Assembly (NCBI GenBank): GCA_019239585.1 | Contig: JAFAZU010000270.1 | Span: forward strand, 1-19,560 | Source: Acidobacteriaceae bacterium | GTDB taxonomy: Bacteria; Acidobacteriota; Terriglobia; Bryobacterales; Bryobacteraceae | DNA: 19,560 nucleotides | Direction of reading: 5' to 3' | Shown: in pieces, positions 7,781-14,659 of the stretch | How the letters are laid out: each line of letters begins with the position of its first letter | How positions within the stretch are numbered: position 1 is the stretch's first letter | Position numbers and translations under genes: made by a program | Notes under the pieces: generated by a model | Told to the model about the DNA's origin: nothing | Database searches by the model: none | What the model saw: only the letters and a program-made list of their open reading frames with translations

Positions 7781-9178
7781 ATGAGCCGTGTGTTTGCTTG
7801 CTTTTTTACGTGGTGCCTCGTTTCAAGCACCTCATTGTTTGCCCAACCTGCTGCTGCGACGGGCATTGACGCTAGGTTAAGCGCAGTGGAAGCCGCTGCC
7901 AAGACTGCACAGATCTCTGGTGATAACGCCTGGATGTTGACCAGCGCGGCTTTGGTGCTAATGATGACAGGTCCGGGATTGGCGCTCTTCTACGGCGGCT
8001 TAGTCCGACGAAAGAATGTGCTCGGCACCATGATGCACAGCTTTGCATTGATGGCGGTAGTTACAGTACTGTGGGCCATTTATGGATACAGTCTGGCGTT
8101 TGCCGAAGGGAATCCTTTTATAGGGGGATTTAGCTACTTTCTGCTGAACGGCGTCGGCTCAACGCCGAATGCCGATTATGGCGCGACGATTCCGCACCAG
8201 ACTTACATGATTTATCAGCTCATGTTTGCGGTCATTACTCCGGCTCTGATTTCGGGAGCATTCGCGGAACGAATGAAATTCAGCGCCATGCTGCTTTTCA
8301 CCTGTTTATGGAGCACGATTGTGTACTTCCCCATGGCACACATGGTTTGGGGAAAGGGCGGATTTTTGAACGCGTTTCTCGGGGGTAAAGTGCCCTGCTT
8401 TGATTTTGCCGGCGGTACGGTGGTTCATATTACGTCGGGTGTAAGCGCCTTGGTTTGCGCTCTTTATTTGGGAAAACGCGTGGGGTTTCCGCGTGAAGCC
8501 ATGAAGCCGCACAACCTGGTGCTGAGCGCGGTCGGCGCTTGCCTGCTCTGGGTGGGCTGGTTCGGGTTTAACGCGGGAAGCGCCGTAAGCGCTTCCGGAC
8601 TGGCTTCCAGTGCTTTCGTCGCTACGCACTTTGGAGCATCAGCAGCGGCGCTGGGCTGGATGTTCGCTGAATGGGCGCGGCACGGGAAACCGAGCATGTT
8701 GGGCGGCATCTCAGGCGCGGTGGCCGGATTGGTTGCGATCACGCCCGCGTCCGGGTTTGTGAAACCGTTCCCTGCTCTGTTAATCGGTTTCCTGGCGGGT
8801 ATTTTCTGTTTCTACATGGTGACCACGGTTAAAAGCAAGTTCGGCTATGACGATTCATTGGACGCTTTTGGAGTGCATGGCGCGGGCGGCAGTTTAGGCG
8901 CCATTCTCACCGGTGTCTTCGCGACCAATGCCGTGAATGATGGATTGAAAGACGCCGCCGGCAAGGTGCTTCCTTTGGGCCTGGTAGACGGCCACCCCGG
9001 ACAAGTGTTGAACCAGGCAATCGCCGTAGTGATCTCCTTTGTCTTAGCTATTGTCGGAACGCTGGTGATCTTGAAAATTGTGGATGCGCTGATAGGAGTA
9101 CGCATCACGACAGAGCAAGAAGTGGCAGGACTGGATGTCAGCATGCACGGTGAAGAAGGCTATAGCCTTGAAGCATAA
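7781..9178 (+). CDS. amt: Ammonium transporter Amt
   Basis: A 465-residue inner-membrane channel that conducts ammonium/ammonia and is gated by PII. Residues 1-21 form a cleavable signal peptide (SLFAQ). After a short periplasmic stretch come eleven or so hydrophobic helices typical of Amt/MEP/Rh proteins. Family landmarks are present: GPGLALFYGGLVRRKN (about 64-79), FAVITPALISGAFAER (about 149-164), D208 in CFDFAGGTVVH, the twin pore histidines H216 and H366 (FGVHGAGGSLGAILTG), and LLWVGWFGFNAGSA. The C-terminal tail ends in GLDVSMHGEEGY, the conserved segment that contacts PII. The ATG at 7781 lacks a Shine-Dalgarno sequence, but it is the natural start of the signal peptide. The PII gene begins 30 nt downstream, the usual amt-PII pairing. 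Confidence 0.97.
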   Translation: MSRVFACFFTWCLVSSTSLFAQPAAATGIDARLSAVEAAAKTAQISGDNAWMLTSAALVLMMTGPGLALFYGGLVRRKNVLGTMMHSFALMAVVTVLWAIYGYSLAFAEGNPFIGGFSYFLLNGVGSTPNADYGATIPHQTYMIYQLMFAVITPALISGAFAERMKFSAMLLFTCLWSTIVYFPMAHMVWGKGGFLNAFLGGKVPCFDFAGGTVVHITSGVSALVCALYLGKRVGFPREAMKPHNLVLSAVGACLLWVGWFGFNAGSAVSASGLASSAFVATHFGASAAALGWMFAEWARHGKPSMLGGISGAVAGLVAITPASGFVKPFPALLIGFLAGIFCFYMVTTVKSKFGYDDSLDAFGVHGAGGSLGAILTGVFATNAVNDGLKDAAGKVLPLGLVDGHPGQVLNQAIAVVISFVLAIVGTLVILKIVDALIGVRITTEQEVAGLDVSMHGEEGYSLEA

Positions 9179-9208
9179 AATCACGACTGGAACCAGAAAA
9201 GGCGGTTT

Positions 9209-9547
9209 ATGAAAAAAATCGAAGCAATTATTCAGCCCCATAAATTAGATGACGTGAAAGAAGCTTTAAAAGCAATCGGAATCGACGGTCTCACGATTTC
9301 CGAAGTGCGCGGGCATGGCCGTCAGAAGGGCCATAAAGAGGTGTATCGGGGCATGGAGTACCAGATCGACCTGCTGCCGAAGATCAAAGTGGAGACGGTG
9401 GTGACCGATGCACGCCTCGATGAAGTGACGCGTGCTCTTTCCGCAGCGGCGCGAACGGGTAAAATCGGCGACGGGAAAATTTTTATCTACGACGTTCTCG
9501 AAGCGGTCCGCATCCGCAATGATGATACGGGCGAGGCCGCGTTATAG
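9209..9547 (+). CDS. glnB: Nitrogen regulatory protein PII (GlnB/GlnK)
   Basis: A 112-residue PII signal protein, full family length. It senses 2-oxoglutarate and ATP/ADP and controls Amt and other nitrogen targets. Visible hallmarks are the start MKKIEAIIQPHKLDDVKEAL, the T-loop VYRGMEYQIDLLPK with Tyr51 (the uridylylation site) exactly at position 51, and the B-loop TGKIGDGKIFIYDV. Position between amt and glnD makes it the obvious partner of both. Adjacency to amt is what normally distinguishes glnK, so glnK is an equally fair name. AAAAGG lies about eight bases before the ATG. Spacing to amt (30 nt) and glnD (14 nt) indicates one operon. Confidence 0.97.
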   Translation: MKKIEAIIQPHKLDDVKEALKAIGIDGLTISEVRGHGRQKGHKEVYRGMEYQIDLLPKIKVETVVTDARLDEVTRALSAAARTGKIGDGKIFIYDVLEAVRIRNDDTGEAAL

Positions 9548-9561
9548 CCTCCGCCGGAGCA

Positions 9562-12030
9562 GTGCCTTTTGCCGTGCGTGAGCAAGACCCTTATCAACTC
9601 CTGCGAGGCCGGACCGAGTCCGTTGATTCCCTAGTCAGGAGTGCGGCCCTTGAGTACTTTAAGGGGAAGTTCAATCCCCCTTACGTGATGGCGGCGGTGG
9701 GCGGATACGGCCGGCGCGAGTTGTTTCCGTATTCGGACGTGGATCTGCTTGTATTGACGGCAAATGAGTCGGACGTTCCTGCCTTTAGAGAGCCGCTTTC
9801 CGAGTTTTTGCGCGTACTTTGGGACGCCGGACTTCGCATCAGCCACTCGGTTCGTACTCCTTCCGAGTGCTACCGGCTGCACGAAGACAACATCGAGCTG
9901 CACATCAGTTTGCTCGATCTGCGATTTATCGAAGGGGACGAGGAATTATTTCGTCGCTTCTCACAGGGCTTGCCGGAGAGTTTCCGGCGGCATGCTCCCG
10001 TTATTTTGCGGCACCTAGTAAGCTTGACCCGCAATCGGCACAGCAAATATAACAACACGCCGTATCATCTGGAACCGAATGTCAAGGAATCTCCGGGCGG
10101 CATCCGGGATATCCATCTTCTCCGGTGGTTGTCGCAGCTTCTGCCGCAGCAGGAGTTCCTGGGGGAATCGCTGGCCGAACTGACAGGAAAGGATTCGGCG
10201 CAGGACTTCTTATTTGCAGTGCGCTGCTTTCTGCACAACAGCGCCAAACGCGATGCGAACCTCCTGACTTTCGACATGCAGGACGAAGCAGCGCGGGTGC
10301 TGCCGACTGAACCCACGGAGCCGGAAGAATGGATGCGGATGTATTTCAAGCATGCGCGCCGGGTTTATCAATGCAGCCTTCGCGCCCTGGAATATGCCGA
10401 AGGGCAGGACACCTCTTTACTGCGACAGTTTCGCGACTGGCGCAACCGTTTATCGACGCCGGAATTTACCATCTCGCGTGAGCGCGTGTTTTTGCGAAGT
10501 CCGGGTGTCACACTACGTTCAGCGGATGCTGTTCTGCAACTGTTTTCCTTTGCGGGCCGACATGGGCTGCAATTATCCTGGGATGCGCAAAGACGGATTC
10601 GTCAGGAGATCCGGCAAATTTCGGAATCGTTTCGAAAGCAGCCGCCTTCCTGGAATGCGTGGCGCGACCTATTTGGGCAGCCGCACACGGCGCTGGCGCT
10701 GGCCGAGATGCAGGAAACAGGCGTGCTGACGGCGGCCATTTCGCCATGGCAGTCCATCGACAGCTTGGTGGTTCGCGATTTCTACCATCGCTATACGGTG
10801 GACGAGCATACGCTCGTGGCGATTGGAGTAATCGATCAATTGCTGGCGGCGACGAATGGAGGGCAGCAAAGATTTCATGAGCTGGCCCTTGAGGAGGATC
10901 AGCTTCCCCTGCTGCGGCTGGCTTTGCTGTTGCATGATCTTGGGAAAGGGATTACACCGGGCGACCACATTCAAGGCTCTCTTTCCGCAGCGCGGCAGGT
11001 CACCCAAATCATGGGCACCCCACAAGAGGGCCAAACAGCAGTTCTGTTTCTGATTGAGCGACATCTTGACTTGTCATTGATTATGAACGGGCGTGACCTG
11101 GAGGATCCCGCGACGGCTCGTTTTTTGACATCGCAGGTCCCCACGCAGGAAGACCTGCGACGGCTAACGCTTCTCACCTATGCCGATATCAGCGCGGTGA
11201 ACCCAACGGCGATGACCCCGTGGCGGTTGGAGCAGTTGTGGCGTGTTTATGCTCTTGGTTTAGAGCAACTCACGCGGGAACTAGCGTCCGATCGCATCCA
11301 CGAGGAACTTTTTGATGGTAATGACCCATCTTCGGAACGCACCCTGGCGTTCTTGGACGGGTTTCCGAAGCGCTACGCCCGGACACATAGCCGGGAGCAG
11401 ATCGAGCATCATCTCCAACTCGCCGTCCAAAGCAAGAAGGAGGGAGTAGCCGTCGAGATCAGTCAGGAGGGCGGAGTTTATTTGATAACAGTTTTGACGC
11501 ATGACAAACCGGGTTTGTTTGCGTCCCTATGCGGAGTTCTCGCCAGCTTTGGCATGAACATCGTCAAAGGCGAGGCATCGTCGAACGCCGAAAGCTGCAT
11601 TCTCGACTTGATCCGTTTTACTGATCCGCTGTATACGCTGGAGTTGAATCCGGAGGAGGTGAATCGGCTGCAATGGACGGTAGAGTGCGTGGTGAGAGGC
11701 TCTGTTCAGGTAAGTGACCTGTTGAGGCGCAGGCGTCCGGCGCGGCGGCTGGCGAACGACGCTACGATTGTTCCTTGCGTGCGCTTCAACAACGAGGCTT
11801 CCGATCACGCGACCCTCATTGATTTTGTGGGTGAGGACCGTCCGGGGCTGTTATATGATCTCGCGTCAGCCATCAGCGCAGCAGGGTGCAATCTGGAAGT
11901 GGCTATGATCGATACCGAAGCGCACAAAGCTATCGACGTGTTCTATGTAACGCGGAATGGCGGCAAGCTGGAAGAGAACGAGGTTGAGCAGTTGCGGGCG
12001 AATTTGTTGAGGGCGGCAGGGCAGACATAA
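9562..12030 (+). CDS. glnD: Bifunctional PII uridylyltransferase / uridylyl-removing enzyme GlnD
   Basis: An 822-residue cytoplasmic sensor of glutamine that uridylylates PII at Tyr51 when nitrogen is low and removes UMP when glutamine is high. The nucleotidyltransferase domain carries GGYGRRELFPYSDVD (47-61) with catalytic D59 and D61. The HD hydrolase domain shows VDEHTL (H416) and LHDLGKG (H458-D459). Two ACT domains lie at the C-terminus: about 638-715 (THDKPGLFASLCGVLASFG) and about 750-822 (GEDRPGLLYDLASAISAAG). All key residues seem intact. GTG 9562 is the first possible start after an in-frame stop at 9523; GGAG sits only two bases upstream, so initiation may rely on coupling to glnB. 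It is slightly shorter than the roughly 860-890 residues of enterobacterial GlnD, the difference being at the N-terminus. Confidence 0.96.
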   Translation: MPFAVREQDPYQLLRGRTESVDSLVRSAALEYFKGKFNPPYVMAAVGGYGRRELFPYSDVDLLVLTANESDVPAFREPLSEFLRVLWDAGLRISHSVRTPSECYRLHEDNIELHISLLDLRFIEGDEELFRRFSQGLPESFRRHAPVILRHLVSLTRNRHSKYNNTPYHLEPNVKESPGGIRDIHLLRWLSQLLPQQEFLGESLAELTGKDSAQDFLFAVRCFLHNSAKRDANLLTFDMQDEAARVLPTEPTEPEEWMRMYFKHARRVYQCSLRALEYAEGQDTSLLRQFRDWRNRLSTPEFTISRERVFLRSPGVTLRSADAVLQLFSFAGRHGLQLSWDAQRRIRQEIRQISESFRKQPPSWNAWRDLFGQPHTALALAEMQETGVLTAAISPWQSIDSLVVRDFYHRYTVDEHTLVAIGVIDQLLAATNGGQQRFHELALEEDQLPLLRLALLLHDLGKGITPGDHIQGSLSAARQVTQIMGTPQEGQTAVLFLIERHLDLSLIMNGRDLEDPATARFLTSQVPTQEDLRRLTLLTYADISAVNPTAMTPWRLEQLWRVYALGLEQLTRELASDRIHEELFDGNDPSSERTLAFLDGFPKRYARTHSREQIEHHLQLAVQSKKEGVAVEISQEGGVYLITVLTHDKPGLFASLCGVLASFGMNIVKGEASSNAESCILDLIRFTDPLYTLELNPEEVNRLQWTVECVVRGSVQVSDLLRRRRPARRLANDATIVPCVRFNNEASDHATLIDFVGEDRPGLLYDLASAISAAGCNLEVAMIDTEAHKAIDVFYVTRNGGKLEENEVEQLRANLLRAAGQT

Positions 12031-12088
12031 GTTCTGTTGAAATACAAAACGCTGTAGGCGGCCCGGTTGGCCGCTGGAACTCGGAATA

Positions 12089-12124
12089 TCCAACCGGTAT
12101 TCCGCGATCGGAATACCGGTTGGA
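12089..12124. repeat. Perfect 16-bp inverted repeat downstream of glnD
   Basis: TCCAACCGGTATTCCG (12089-12104) is followed by a 4-nt loop CGAT and the exact complement CGGAATACCGGTTGGA (12109-12124). It starts 58 nt after the glnD stop. The hairpin would be very stable and could end or protect the operon transcript, but it lacks a following T-run. It also borders IS256 debris, so it may be a mobile-element relic. Confidence 0.7.
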
Positions 12125-12142
12125 GGAGGTCAGTGGGCCGGT

Positions 12143-12364
12143 TTGCGAGATTCATTGTCCAGATGCGCCGAATCGTTACACATGAGCTTGCGGAAAGTGA
12201 TTAAGACGCGCGGCTCATTTCCGAATGAGGAGGCCGCGAGGAAGCTGTTGTACTTGGCCCTGCGCAACGTCTCGAAAAAGTGGGGGCCGTTGCCGAACTG
12301 GAAAGAAGCCCTGAACCGTTTCGCTCTTTTGTGGGAAGCGCGCTTCCCACAAAAAGCTTTGTAA
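12143..12364 (+). pseudogene. IS256-family transposase, C-terminal remnant
   Basis: Only the last 60-70 residues of a Transposase_mut (IS256) protein remain: SLRKVIKTRGSFPNEEA, then KLLYLALRNVSKKWGPL and NWKEALNRFALLWEARFP, ending at TAA 12362-12364. These match the known C-terminus of the family, normally about 400 residues. The catalytic DDE part is absent. Immediately upstream, a different frame reads QMRRI (around 12160-12174), which fits the motif that normally lies about ten residues before this point (MRRI-YTTNAIES), so a small frame-shifting deletion near 12175 is likely. It is not expected to be functional. Confidence 0.85.
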
Positions 12365-12386
12365 GCAGAAAACAAATGTCAGGAAA

Positions 12387-12415
12387 CCCGTTTACACAAA
12401 ATACTTGACACTACC
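12387..12415 (+). repeat. Right terminal inverted repeat of the IS256 remnant
   Basis: The sequence around TTTACACAAAATACTTGACA and the following CTACC, 22-50 nt after the transposase stop, resembles IS256-family ends (complement begins GGTAGTGTCAAG and contains TTTTGTGTAAA). No matching left end was found upstream of the remnant, consistent with loss of the 5' part of the element. The exact outer base near 12415 is inferred. Confidence 0.6.
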
Positions 12416-12423
12416 GATTATGT

Positions 12424-12549
12424 ATGCGTTTCCTGCCAACCTGCGCCATTTTGCTGGCTTCTACGATTCCGCTTACTCAGCTAGTATTTGCCTCTGACCT
12501 GGCCGTCTTTCTTCCCGCTCTGGGTCCGCATACTCCAGCGGTTTGGTGA
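12424..12549 (+). other. Short signal-peptide-like ORF stub just outside the IS256 end
   Basis: ATG 12424 opens 41 codons that begin MRFLPTCAILLASTIPLTQL followed by VFASDL, which has the shape of a Sec signal peptide, and stop at TGA 12547. It lies nine bases after the IS256 end, has no ribosome site, and overlaps a minus-strand ORF. It may be the start of a decayed exported-protein gene or chance. Confidence 0.2.
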
Positions 12550-12736
12550 CCTGCTCTACCGGAGAGCCGTCTTCCTCAGCCGCTTCGGCCCACACCAGCC
12601 ATTGCTCATCGGCCCACGCCACAACCTGGCAGCAGGCGTAGATCCCGCGCTCAAACTCTTCCTGCAAACCGAGGGTTTTCGCATCAGCCCTCGCCTGCGA
12701 GGGCTGACATCCACAGTACTGGCATACTTCGCTCAT
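12473..12736 (-). CDS. Hypothetical small protein with N-terminal CxxCxC motif
   Basis: I do not recognise a family. The 87-residue frame from ATG 12736 has an excellent ribosome site (GGAGAAG before the ATG). It reads MSEVCQYCGCQPSQARAD, then an acidic, Trp- and Glu-rich body (CCQVVAWADEQWLVWAEA) and a charged tail. Four or five cysteines (CQYCGC near the start, CC in the middle) could bind a metal. The frame can be extended to GTG 12826 or ATG 12823, also behind AGGAG, which would add a basic 30-residue leader (KGQEERRSRRR). A plus-strand shadow frame of similar length exists, but its composition is less protein-like. The neighbourhood is IS debris. Confidence 0.45.
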   Translation of the reverse strand: MSEVCQYCGCQPSQARADAKTLGLQEEFERGIYACCQVVAWADEQWLVWAEAAEEDGSPVEQVTKPLEYADPEREERRPGQRQILAE

Positions 12737-12836
12737 TGCCTTCTCCTGGCTAGGTCTGAGCCCAGCCCTGCGGCGCGACCGCCGCTCTTCTTGTCCCTTA
12801 CAGTATTTGTTTACCAAAGCCATCACTTTGCTCTCC

Positions 12837-13165
12837 TGAGCAAAGCGATCTTACTCCTCCTCGCTGCCGGGGCCGTTTATTAGAAAACCGCTTAGCTCAC
12901 GGGGGCTACATCAGGCGTCCTGACAACCTCTCCGCACAGAAGCGTCACGGAACGGCGGGGTAGCACTTCGCTAAGAAAAGTAGCGCCCCGTGGAGGCTGC
13001 CAGCAGTACGACTGTGGAATGAAGCCATTTTCGCGTGCTATGTCCGATGGTGCACAAAGCTGCTCATTCCCCAGTTTTTCGGATTCTGAGCGATCATCGA
13101 CGTGACAGAGTTGGCGCGACCTGATTGCGTCAAGGAGTGATCTCACGTCCGCCCGCGCCGCTGTG
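12837..13165. other. About 330 nt with no supported gene
   Basis: The only sizeable frame is an 84-codon minus-strand ORF (12892-13146) with no recognisable domain, signal peptide or clear ribosome site, so it is not called. I see no tRNA fold, no long inverted repeat and no terminator with a T-run. It separates the IS256 debris from the 3' end of the glycine-zipper gene. Confidence 0.4.
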
Positions 13166-13768
13166 TTACCGCACTGTCACATCAGCGAGCAGCTGGAACT
13201 GAAGTCGTGTCTCAGCTGGTATTTTGAGGTGCGGTTGACCAGCAGCTGAGAGGGCAGTCCCGCCCGCACCGCCGGCCAGTGCTCCAATCGCCGCTCCTTT
13301 GCCGCCTCCTGCAACTCCTCCAATAATCGCGCCGAGTCCCGCGCCACCGGCTATTTTTCTCGTAGTCTTCTTTCCTTCGCCGGCGGATTTCGATTCCGAC
13401 AAGCTGGTCACGACGGGAATAGTGTGGCCGCGCACAGCAATAGAATCGACCTTGAGCTGAATCAAGTCGCTGCCCTTCATCCTTCCGCCTTGCTCTACTT
13501 TTGCCGCCACCAATTGAACATCTGCGCCGCGCGGCACCGCGATCTCGCCTCCCGACATGATGGGATCGTCCAGTGTGCCTCTAAACTTCATACCGGATCG
13601 GCTAGAATCGACATCGATGAATTCAATGGTGCGGACACGAAGTGTCGTGCCGGCCGGGATCAACACGGATGGAGGGAAAGATGCTGACGGCCCGTTTTGT
13701 CCGGCGGTGACCACCGTGGCCGCGAGCCCAACGGAGCAAATCAATAATAGGAATTTAATTTGGGTCAT
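13166..13768 (-). CDS. Exported glycine-zipper protein
   Basis: A 200-residue exported protein. Residues 1-22 form a signal peptide (MTQIKFLLLICSVGLAATVV, then TAG). Residues about 35-125 are beta-rich and contain two similar half-motifs, IPAGTTLRVRT and VPRGADVQLVAAKV, as in acidobacterial SH3-like envelope proteins. Residues 140-172 are a glycine zipper (IAGGAGLGAIIGG, GKGAAIGALAGGAGG) expected to pack in or on a membrane. The C-terminus returns to the pattern IPAETRLQFQL. The start ATG 13768 has GAGGTGA seven bases upstream and overlaps the stop of the preceding gene by four bases (ATGA), so the two are translationally coupled. A role in the outer membrane or periplasm is inferred; no specific function can be assigned. 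Confidence 0.75.
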   Translation of the reverse strand: MTQIKFLLLICSVGLAATVVTAGQNGPSASFPPSVLIPAGTTLRVRTIEFIDVDSSRSGMKFRGTLDDPIMSGGEIAVPRGADVQLVAAKVEQGGRMKGSDLIQLKVDSIAVRGHTIPVVTSLSESKSAGEGKKTTRKIAGGAGLGAIIGGVAGGGKGAAIGALAGGAGGTALSAAGQPHLKIPAETRLQFQLLADVTVR

Positions 13769-14322
13769 TGTGCTTCACCTCGCGAGCTTTGAACGACCGG
13801 TAACTGCGAAGCAACCTGCAGATCCACCAGTCTTTCCAGTTGATTCTCTACCTGCAGAAACCTCGCCGCAGTGATGGGGTCGAGCGCTTTTTTGAACTTC
13901 TGATAATACTCTCGCTTGAGATTATTCCTCTGTTGCTCAATCGACAGTAGCTCGTTCGCGAGCTTGTCTGCCACTTCGTTCGTCATTTCATCGTAGTGGT
14001 CCGCATAGTCGCTAACGAGCGAGGCGATCCGATCTCCGATCTTGGTGAGATCAGCCTCAAACTGCTTGTAGATCGGCCAGAACACCGCAGACTGAGCTGC
14101 GTCGAGCTGCATCACTTGCCCGACGACCTGTGATTTAGATTTCCTCAAATCAGAGCGCAGCAACTCAATATATGCCTGGATATTCAGCTCTTGATCTGAC
14201 TTGGAATTACTTTGAGTTTGCGTTGGCGTGCTCGATTCCTGGCCATCCGGGCATCGAGCCACAAGCCCGCCGGAAGCAAGCAGACAACCAATAAAGACAA
14301 CACATATCCGATTCGTTTTCAT
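13765..14322 (-). CDS. Exported helical protein, Spy/CpxP-like in layout
   Basis: A 185-residue periplasmic protein. ATG 14322 is preferred over ATG 14337 because AGGG lies seven bases before it and MKTNRICVVFIGCLLASGG is a good signal peptide. The mature part is almost entirely helical and charged: LDAAQSAVFWPIYKQFEADL, then SLVSDYADHYDEM, ELLSIEQQRNNLKREYYQKF and ARFLQVENQLERLVDL. The 'LxxxQxxxFWPIYxxFexxl...R(F/L)xQxENxL' layout is common in small acidobacterial and proteobacterial periplasmic proteins related in design to Spy/CpxP chaperones, but the LTxxQ motif is not strict. It is coupled to the downstream glycine-zipper gene by a 4-bp overlap. A chaperone or envelope-stress role is inferred. 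Confidence 0.7.
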   Translation of the reverse strand: MKTNRICVVFIGCLLASGGLVARCPDGQESSTPTQTQSNSKSDQELNIQAYIELLRSDLRKSKSQVVGQVMQLDAAQSAVFWPIYKQFEADLTKIGDRIASLVSDYADHYDEMTNEVADKLANELLSIEQQRNNLKREYYQKFKKALDPITAARFLQVENQLERLVDLQVASQLPVVQSSRGEAQ

Positions 14323-14646
14323 TTGTTTACCCTTCATAACGCTAAATACGCCTCAAAATTTCGTAGCTGATGCCTGATGCAGCTATGGCTGTTTAGCACG
14401 TTCAACTGAATCCTCCGGGCCGCGCCATTCAGCATCGTGCAGGATACGCAATTTGTTCCCTCCGGCAGAGTTTGGGAGCCGATGTACAACGTCATCGCAT
14501 ACTTGGCGAAACGTACTGCGCTTGCTGTTCGTATCATTCTCCTGATCGTCATCCTTTCGCCCAGCCGGCTTGCCCTGCTTGTTCCTTGGGTGAGGCCGCC
14601 CGTAGCTAGGTGCGCCGGGAAGGATGCCGTCCAGGTACAGGAGACT
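14323..14646. other. Intergenic region between the helical-protein gene and the antiporter
   Basis: No gene is supported in these 324 nt. A long minus-strand frame covers it, but its translation has no domain character. The distal part, 14541-14646, is most of copy 1 of a dispersed element also found upstream of the antiporter. The proximal part (14323-14540) should carry the promoter of the two-gene minus-strand unit; no clear hexamers were found. Confidence 0.5.
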
Positions 14647-14659
14647 CTATTTTGTTTTG
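14541..14659 (-). repeat. Dispersed leader-like element, copy 1
   Basis: It shares with copy 2 (15909-16000) two identical 15-nt blocks, CCTGATCGTCATCCT (14541-14555) and AAGGATGCCGTCCAG (14620-14634), a GCCGGC-rich middle, and a third block around GAGACTCT followed by TTTT-rich sequence. Copy 1 has an extra segment of about 30 nt in the middle. CATCCTT and AAGGATG within the element can pair (7 bp). The antiporter stop codon (14647-14649) lies inside it. Its other end is about 220 nt before the start of the helical-protein gene. Confidence 0.7.

Noticed and set aside
12488..12883. 131-codon plus-strand ORF
   Set aside because: It lies antisense to the Cys-containing small ORF, and its Leu/Pro/Arg-rich translation looks like a shadow frame with no family resemblance.
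12892..13146. 84-codon minus-strand ORF
   Set aside because: No domain, no signal peptide, no clear ribosome site, and it lies in a degraded region; listed only as part of a gene-free stretch.
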